Shown here: positions 59,439 through 64,000 of the stretch, in pieces
Layout of the letters: each line of letters begins with the position of its first letter
Numbering within the stretch: position 1 is the first letter of the stretch
Assembly (NCBI RefSeq): GCF_020165985.1
Contig: NZ_JAIUKZ010000016.1
Location: 110,213-174,212 of the forward strand
Direction: 5' to 3'
DNA length: 64,000 bases
Origin: Bacillus sp. RAR_GA_16
GTDB taxonomy: Bacteria; Bacillota; Bacilli; Bacillales; Guptibacillaceae
Program-made: the position numbers and the translations under genes
The notes under the pieces: generated by a model
The model's input: only the letters and a program-made list of their open reading frames with translations
Told to the model about the DNA's origin: nothing
Databases searched by the model: none

Positions 59439-60431
59439 ATGATTACATTTGATCATACAACAAAAACTTATGAAGGCGGCGTTACCGCTGTAAACGGCGT
59501 GGACTTTACGGTAGATAAAGGAAACATCGTCGTATTATTAGGACCATCTGGGTGTGGGAAGACGACATTGCTTCGCATGGTGAATCGTCTGGAAACGATT
59601 TCGGATGGGAGCATCACCATTGATGGGCAAGATTCAATGTCCCTCAATCAGATTGAGTTACGTAGAAAAATTGGCTATGTTATTCAAAGTAATGGGCTTT
59701 TTCCAAACATGACGATTGAAGAGAACGTGATGATTGTACCCGATTTATTAGGATGGAAAAAGAAGGAGAAGCGCGAGCGTTTTAACAAATTGATGGAAAT
59801 GATCGGGCTAAGCGGAGAGAAATTTGGAAAACGCTATCCTCATGAGCTTTCCGGAGGACAGCAACAGCGAATTGGGGTTATACGTGCATTAGCTGCTGAC
59901 CCACCTGTTATGCTGATGGATGAGCCGTTCGGGGCGCTTGATCCAATCATTCGGGAAAAGATTCAAGATGAATTCTTACAAATTCAGCGTGAAGTGAAGA
60001 AAACGATTCTTTTTGTAAGTCATGACATTGACGAGGCGATCAAAATGGCCGACAAAATCGTGCTGTTACGTGGTGGAGAAGTGATGCAATACGATACGCC
60101 ATCAGAGATGCTCGTTCGTCCTAAAAACGAATTTGTACGGGAATTCTTTGGCAAAGACCGCGCGATTAAAAGCTTAAGCCTTCATACGATTAAAGACCTG
60201 CAAGAGGTTATTGGGCTAGTGAATATAGATGATACGATTGAAGATACGATCACGATTCATGTTCGACACGATTTACGGAATACGTTATCGATGCTCCTTA
60301 ATCAAGAAGCAGATCAGGTGATTGTCGTGGATGATGATCAAAATCGACTTGGTGCGATTACAATTGATCTTGTTCAAAAATACCTTCATTTTGAAATCAA
60401 GGCAAAGCCTACCCTGGTACAGAAAGGGTGA
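59439..60431 (+). CDS. Glycine betaine/choline ABC ATPase (OpuCA-like)
   Basis: 330 aa. Walker A GPSGCGKT (35-42), Q-loop VIQSNGLFPNM, signature LSGGQQQR, Walker B VMLMDEPFGALD and H-loop FVSHD. The ~90-residue C-terminus has one recognisable CBS-like repeat (NTLSMLLNQEADQVIVVDDDQNRLGAIT); CBS domains tune related transporters to ionic strength. GGAGTGAGGTGAAGAA before the ATG. Overlaps nothing but is only 4 nt from the next start. Confidence 0.93.
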   Translation: MITFDHTTKTYEGGVTAVNGVDFTVDKGNIVVLLGPSGCGKTTLLRMVNRLETISDGSITIDGQDSMSLNQIELRRKIGYVIQSNGLFPNMTIEENVMIVPDLLGWKKKEKRERFNKLMEMIGLSGEKFGKRYPHELSGGQQQRIGVIRALAADPPVMLMDEPFGALDPIIREKIQDEFLQIQREVKKTILFVSHDIDEAIKMADKIVLLRGGEVMQYDTPSEMLVRPKNEFVREFFGKDRAIKSLSLHTIKDLQEVIGLVNIDDTIEDTITIHVRHDLRNTLSMLLNQEADQVIVVDDDQNRLGAITIDLVQKYLHFEIKAKPTLVQKG

Positions 60432-60435
60432 GGAA

Positions 60436-61173
60436 ATGAATAAGAAAAAAGTTATGAGTCGGATTGTCAGTTTTCTCGTCTATGCGCTCGTTGCCGTGTT
60501 CTTTATTTGGGCAATTAGCAATAGCTATTTTGACTATATTTTTAGCCAGTCAGGTACGTTTCTTCACTTATTGAAGCAGCACCTGCAGCTCGTTCTCGTT
60601 TCTTCACTTTTAGCTGTCGTTGTCGCTCTACCAGTCGGTATACTCGTAACGCGTAGAAGCTTTCGACGAGCAGAGTGGATCGTTTCAAATACGGTGAATC
60701 TTGGTCAAACCATTCCAAGTTTAGCTGTGCTTGCCCTTATGATTAGTATTTTAGGAATTGGCTTTAAAACGGCTGTATTTGCGCTGTTTATTTACTCACT
60801 GCTCCCGATGTATCGCAATACAGTTGCAGGGATTGATTCAATTGATGAGAATTTAATCGACGCCGCAAGAGGGATGGGGATGAAGCCAATCCAAATTCTG
60901 TTTCGAATTGAATTACCGAACGCATCGTATTCCATTCTTGCAGGTATTCGAACAGCCGTTGTCTTAAATATTGGTACGGCAGCTCTCGCCTATGTTGTTG
61001 GAGGCGGCGGACTTGGCGTATGGATCTTTACAGGAATTCAGCTGTTTGATAATGGCTACTTAATTTCAGGTGCCATTCCAGTTACCTTATTAGCGATTTT
61101 TGTTGATTACTTGCTTCGATTGCTTGAGCGTAAGATCGTTCCAAAAGGTTCTAAGCCACCACAAGAAACGTAG
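60436..61173 (+). CDS. Glycine betaine/choline ABC permease (OpuCD/YehY-like)
   Basis: 246 aa. Six TM segments with NLGQTIPSLAVLALMISILGIG, an EAA loop DENLIDAARGMGMKPIQILFRIELPNA and VLNIGTAALAYVVGGGGLG. About 43% of positions resemble the partner permease by eye in the conserved blocks. ATG 60436 after GGGTGAGGAA; start lies 4 nt past the ATPase stop, so coupled. Confidence 0.9.
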   Translation: MNKKKVMSRIVSFLVYALVAVFFIWAISNSYFDYIFSQSGTFLHLLKQHLQLVLVSSLLAVVVALPVGILVTRRSFRRAEWIVSNTVNLGQTIPSLAVLALMISILGIGFKTAVFALFIYSLLPMYRNTVAGIDSIDENLIDAARGMGMKPIQILFRIELPNASYSILAGIRTAVVLNIGTAALAYVVGGGGLGVWIFTGIQLFDNGYLISGAIPVTLLAIFVDYLLRLLERKIVPKGSKPPQET

Positions 61174-61192
61174 AAAGGAGAGACGGGTTTTT

Positions 61193-62104
61193 ATGAAAAA
61201 TAAGCTGTTACGAATCATCGGAATCATTCTCATCCTTTCCATGCTCGCTTCGTGTTCAAGTGTAGGTATTGGGGGAAAACAGATTTCCGTTGGAGGTAAA
61301 AATTTCACCGAGCAATATTTACTTTCTGAAATGACCGCTTTTCTTCTAAAGGAGGAAGGCTTTAATGTTAAGCAAATGAACAACCTGGGGAGTACAGTTG
61401 TCCGTAAAGCACTTGAAAATAGCCAGGTTGATATGATGTGGGAATATACGGGTACCGCCCTCATTACATACATGGGCGAAGAGCCCATTGCCGATCCAGA
61501 AGCAGCCTTTGAAAAGGTAAAGGAATTGGATGCGAAAAACAATGATATCCACTGGATGAACATGTCGAACGTGAACAACACGTATGCCCTTGCGATGAGA
61601 AAAGAGCAGGCGAACGAGCTAGGCATTGAATCAATTAGTGATCTCGCTAAGTACGTAAATGAACATCCCGGCGAGCTATCAATGGCATCCGATGCGGAAT
61701 TTGCCAATCGTCCTGATGGTTTACCGGGAGTTGAAGAAACATACGGCTTTGAATTTGGTTCAAATCAAATCAAACTCATGGATCTTGGTCTCACTCAGCG
61801 ATCTCTTGATAACGAACAGGTTGATGTATCGGTCGCATTTGAAACGGATGCAACGATCGTTGAGTATGATCTTGTAACACTGAAAGACGACAAATCGTTC
61901 TTCCCACCATATCGTGCAGCGGTAAGCATTAACGAGGATGTCTATGAAAAGTATCCAGAAGTTGAAGAAATCACAGCGCGTTTAGGAGAAAAGCTAAACA
62001 GTGACATTATGCGCGAATTGAATTACAAAGTTGACATTGAAGGAAACAGTGTTTCGGTTGTGGCGCATGATTGGCTCGTGGAAAATGGATTGTTAGAAGA
62101 ATAA
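61193..62104 (+). CDS. Glycine betaine/choline-binding lipoprotein (OpuCC/YehZ-like)
   Basis: 303 aa. Lipobox MLASC (lipidated C21). Solute-binding protein of the OpuAC/OpuCC class: ISVGGKNFTEQYLLSEM, YTGTALITYM, SDAEFANRPDGLPGVEETYGFEF, then FFPPYRAAVSINEDVYEKYPEVEEI. Delivers the osmolyte to the two permeases. GAAAGGAGAGACGGG before the ATG. Last gene of the operon, followed by a terminator. Confidence 0.92.
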   Translation: MKNKLLRIIGIILILSMLASCSSVGIGGKQISVGGKNFTEQYLLSEMTAFLLKEEGFNVKQMNNLGSTVVRKALENSQVDMMWEYTGTALITYMGEEPIADPEAAFEKVKELDAKNNDIHWMNMSNVNNTYALAMRKEQANELGIESISDLAKYVNEHPGELSMASDAEFANRPDGLPGVEETYGFEFGSNQIKLMDLGLTQRSLDNEQVDVSVAFETDATIVEYDLVTLKDDKSFFPPYRAAVSINEDVYEKYPEVEEITARLGEKLNSDIMRELNYKVDIEGNSVSVVAHDWLVENGLLEE

Positions 62105-62116
62105 ATGATCATTTTG

Positions 62117-62150
62117 AAATGTCCTGTGAATTGGTGCAGGGCATTTTTTT
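62117..62150 (+). terminator. Rho-independent terminator of the osmolyte operon
   Basis: AAATGTCCTG ... CAGGGCATTT hairpin with T7. Confidence 0.85.
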
Positions 62151-62227
62151 AGCTAAATGAGAGAAGGTTTGATTTACTTATTATGGTATTCTAGGGAGAG
62201 GAGAATCTTCTTAAATCGGGCAGGATA

Positions 62228-62244
62228 GTTGAAGACTCAGTTTC
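62228..62244 (+). repeat. 17-bp direct repeat, left copy
   Basis: GTTGAAGACTCAGTTTC, identical to 63279-63295. The two copies bracket the methyltransferase gene. Confidence 0.6.
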
Positions 62245-62263
62245 GAGATAAATGCACAATGCA

Positions 62264-62291
62264 TTACGTTTTCTGACTAAATACTTATAAT
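62264..62291 (+). promoter_or_regulatory. SigA-like promoter of the methyltransferase gene
   Basis: TTACGT (62264-62269), 16 nt, TATAAT (62286-62291), 67 nt before the start codon. Confidence 0.5.
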
Positions 62292-62358
62292 ACTGAATAA
62301 AAAGAATTGTGATACTATTGAGTTTGTGATTTACATATTTTTGTAAGGGGGATTAGGT

Positions 62359-63132
62359 TTGGATACAACACAACAAAACAGTACCGCATGGGATCAGAAG
62401 GTAGAGGAAGGTTCTAGATACACTAAACTTGTAAGCACTGAAATTATTGAAAAAGCTAAAAATGACGATTGGGGAATAACTGTAACTACTGAAAAAACTG
62501 TACCTAGAAAATGGTTTCCTAAATCATTAAAGGGTTTGAAAATTCTTTGTTTAGCTTCTGGTGGCGGGCAACAGGCACCGGTACTTGCTGCAGCAGGAGC
62601 CGATGTTACGGTAACTGACATTTCCAAAAAACAGCTAGAACAAGATCAGAAAGTTGCAAAGAGGGACAACCTTTCCTTAACGACTTTACAAGGAGATATG
62701 GTAGACCTCAGTGATTTTAATGATGAGTCTTTTGATATTATCGTAAATCCGGTTTCTAACCTGTTCGTTAAAGATGTACATCTTGTTTGGAAAGAGACAT
62801 ACAGAGTATTAAAGAGTAAAGGTGTACTAATTACTGGATTCACAAACCCACTTTTATGGATTTTTGACGATGAGGAAGAAAGAAAAGGTAATCTTGATGT
62901 AAAGAACTCTATACCTTCTTCCACTCTAGATTATCTACCAGAAGGTGACGTAGAAAAATACATCCAATCAAATCAAACGATTGAGTATGCCCATACTCTA
63001 GAAGATCAAATTCAAGGTCAAATTGATGCTGGCTTTGCAATTACTGGATTCTATGAAGATGATTTCGGTGGCACAAGAATATTGGACAACCATATAAAAA
63101 CATTTATCGCTACCAGAGCTGTAAAGTTATAA
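62359..63132 (+). CDS. Class I SAM-dependent methyltransferase
   Basis: 257 aa. Motif I KILCLASGGGQQAPVLAAAGADVT, acidic loop VTDISKKQLEQD, motif for adenine binding LQGDMVDLSDF, post-I FDIIVNPVSNLF, then EYRVLK-like ETYRVLKSKGVLI. SAM binding is secure, acceptor unknown; the group is often labelled UbiE/YcgJ-like. TTG start after AAGGGGGATTAGGT. Markedly AT-rich and bracketed by 17-bp direct repeats, so possibly acquired. Confidence 0.85.
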   Translation: MDTTQQNSTAWDQKVEEGSRYTKLVSTEIIEKAKNDDWGITVTTEKTVPRKWFPKSLKGLKILCLASGGGQQAPVLAAAGADVTVTDISKKQLEQDQKVAKRDNLSLTTLQGDMVDLSDFNDESFDIIVNPVSNLFVKDVHLVWKETYRVLKSKGVLITGFTNPLLWIFDDEEERKGNLDVKNSIPSSTLDYLPEGDVEKYIQSNQTIEYAHTLEDQIQGQIDAGFAITGFYEDDFGGTRILDNHIKTFIATRAVKL

Positions 63133-63278
63133 GAGACAGATATTCTTTTTTTATAAGTCTCTATATAGATAGATAGTGACTTACATATTATTTCTTGAAT
63201 TTTAGTATTCAAGTTTATCGGAGCGATTATTCATTAAGAATAGTCGCCTTTTCTTTAATAAAGAATGGGGAAAAGATT

Positions 63279-63295
63279 GTTGAAGACTCAGTTTC
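63279..63295 (+). repeat. 17-bp direct repeat, right copy
   Basis: GTTGAAGACTCAGTTTC, the same orientation as at 62228-62244. Confidence 0.6.
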
Positions 63296-63366
63296 AAAAC
63301 ATTAGCTTGTATGAAACTAAATTGGATGGATTTCGTAGGTTTATTAGGAAAGGGGGCTTACTTATT

Positions 63367-63816
63367 TTGAAAAAAACTAACTTGGCCAAACTTATTTCAA
63401 ATGGTGATTTTGAAGAAGCTAGGGTTATTAAACACGAAATGGATATGGATGAATTTGCAAATGAAATAATGGTAATAGCATTTGAAGAAAAAGATATTAG
63501 TGTTTATACATTCATTTATTACCTTCTAAGCAGTGAAGAAGATAGTAGGTTACATCGTATAGCTTGTAACCTCATGTGTCATGTTTTTAAAGACTATAAA
63601 GGCGCATACAAATCAGGATTATTCCATACAAGAAGGGCAATAGAACTTTCTCCTAATTATCTAGCTTATAGAGAGATGTTATTATTCTTTGGTTCAATTC
63701 CCAATAAACTAATTTCAAATCAAGAACTGAAAGAAGTATGTGCATTCATTTTAAGCAAAGATCCTAATAACGAGGCTGTGAAAGCATTCCAAAGTTTTAA
63801 AAGTCATAAAGTGTAG
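63367..63816 (+). CDS. Hypothetical helical protein
   Basis: 149 aa from the TTG after AGGAAAGGGGG (the frame is open from 63265 but without a site, and the right 17-bp repeat lies in that part). All-helical, TPR/HEAT-like spacing: NLAKLISNGDFEEARVIKHEM, FIYYLLSSEEDSRLHRIACNL, HTRRAIELSPNYLAYREMLLFF, CAFILSKDPNNEAVKAF. Cytoplasmic; no family recognised. AT-rich. Confidence 0.6.
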   Translation: MKKTNLAKLISNGDFEEARVIKHEMDMDEFANEIMVIAFEEKDISVYTFIYYLLSSEEDSRLHRIACNLMCHVFKDYKGAYKSGLFHTRRAIELSPNYLAYREMLLFFGSIPNKLISNQELKEVCAFILSKDPNNEAVKAFQSFKSHKV

Positions 63817-63852
63817 AAGTTTGTCTTGAAGTCTAGTCTTCCACAAACTCGG

Positions 63853-63885
63853 AGCTTATCTTTAATAAGATAGGCTCTTTTTACC
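63853..63885 (+). terminator. Terminator hairpin (AGCTTATCTT family)
   Basis: AGCTTATCTT-TAAT-AAGATAGGCT then CTTTTTA. Third near-identical copy, including the same G-T pair. Confidence 0.8.
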
Positions 63886-63894
63886 TTAAAAAGA

Positions 63895-63926
63895 TTGAGT
63901 TATGTAGGGGGGGTTGAAATAATTGG
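63895..63926 (+). promoter_or_regulatory. Bipartite promoter element, copy G
   Basis: TTGAGT (63895-63900), 17 nt, AATAATTGG within GTTGAAATAATTGG, followed by TATTAGAGG. The downstream gene lies beyond the window. Confidence 0.6.
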
Positions 63927-64000
63927 TATTAGAGGTTTGAGTAGCAGATTATAGATTACATAATAAATGTTCTGGTAGTAATTTTAATGTTGTTGGATAA

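Noticed and set aside
20948..63926. Integron-like gene-cassette array based on the recurrent element
   Set aside because: The elements sit upstream of genes with promoter geometry, spacing between copies is irregular, no integrase is seen and no attC-like fold surrounds them.

Overview
The window looks like chromosomal DNA of an endospore-forming, low-to-moderate GC member of the Bacillaceae. Supporting signs are FosB (a bacillithiol-dependent enzyme), an Sda-type sporulation checkpoint protein, a GerAB germinant-receptor subunit, a SwrC-type RND pump, a GSP39-type dehydrogenase with a sigma-B-like promoter, strong GGAGG ribosome binding sites, and many TTG/GTG starts. A Pseudalkalibacillus/Alkalihalobacillus-like genus is possible, but that is a guess. 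There are no rRNA, tRNA, CRISPR, phage or intact IS genes.

Layout. 0-7.7 kb: DUF2922 and YvrJ genes, a gene-poor stretch, an ArsR-type regulator divergent from an alpha/beta hydrolase, a SecD-only protein, and a PepSY protein divergent from a two-component system. 7.8-11.6 kb: a compact operon (isochorismatase-like hydrolase, GNAT, metallo-beta-lactamase fold, fosB, CofE-like ligase), then a frameshifted DinB gene. 11.8-13.3 kb: six tightly packed tiny membrane proteins. 13.4-19.6 kb: SDR with sigma-B-like promoter, Fur-box-controlled ABC exporter, Bcr/CflA pump, and a DppB/DppC-like permease pair whose first gene is frameshifted. 19.6-28.4 kb: membrane protein, TolB-like protein, carbonic-anhydrase-like protein, a His-rich coat-like peptide with a sigma-K-like promoter, a SWIM-SNF2 helicase, a broken DDAH gene, and YqcI. 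28.6-48.9 kb: an accessory belt of GNATs, small membrane proteins, SatA, PadR with a HAAS-SEDS protein, an S41 peptidase operon, DUF2254, LprI-like, DUF4256, DUF4260, DUF421, DUF4181, DJ-1 and 2H proteins. 49-58.3 kb: aldo/keto reductase, HD-GYP plus Sda, LysM, GerAB, YceI and SwrC. 58.8-62.1 kb: a four-gene compatible-solute ABC transporter. 62.3-64 kb: an AT-rich end with a methyltransferase and an unknown gene.

The most striking non-gene signal is a strictly spaced bipartite element: TTGAGT-like hexamer, exactly 17 nt, then AATAATTGG inside TTTGAAATAATTGG. It occurs seven times, always on the + strand, in front of unrelated genes; one further candidate strand check found no minus-strand copy. 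It reads as an extended -10 promoter family, and it often follows near-identical terminator hairpins of a second family. A second unusual signal is a pair of arrays with an exact 20-bp period built on TTGGCCAA, at 14.3 and 58.5 kb, in opposite orientations.

Five genes carry apparent single-base lesions (DinB, DppB-like permease, DDAH, a TM-zinc-ribbon protein, a VOC-like protein). Either this strain is shedding genes or the assembly has residual indel errors; the sequence alone cannot decide. Start codons were chosen from ribosome binding sites and promoter positions where these disagree with the longest reading frame.
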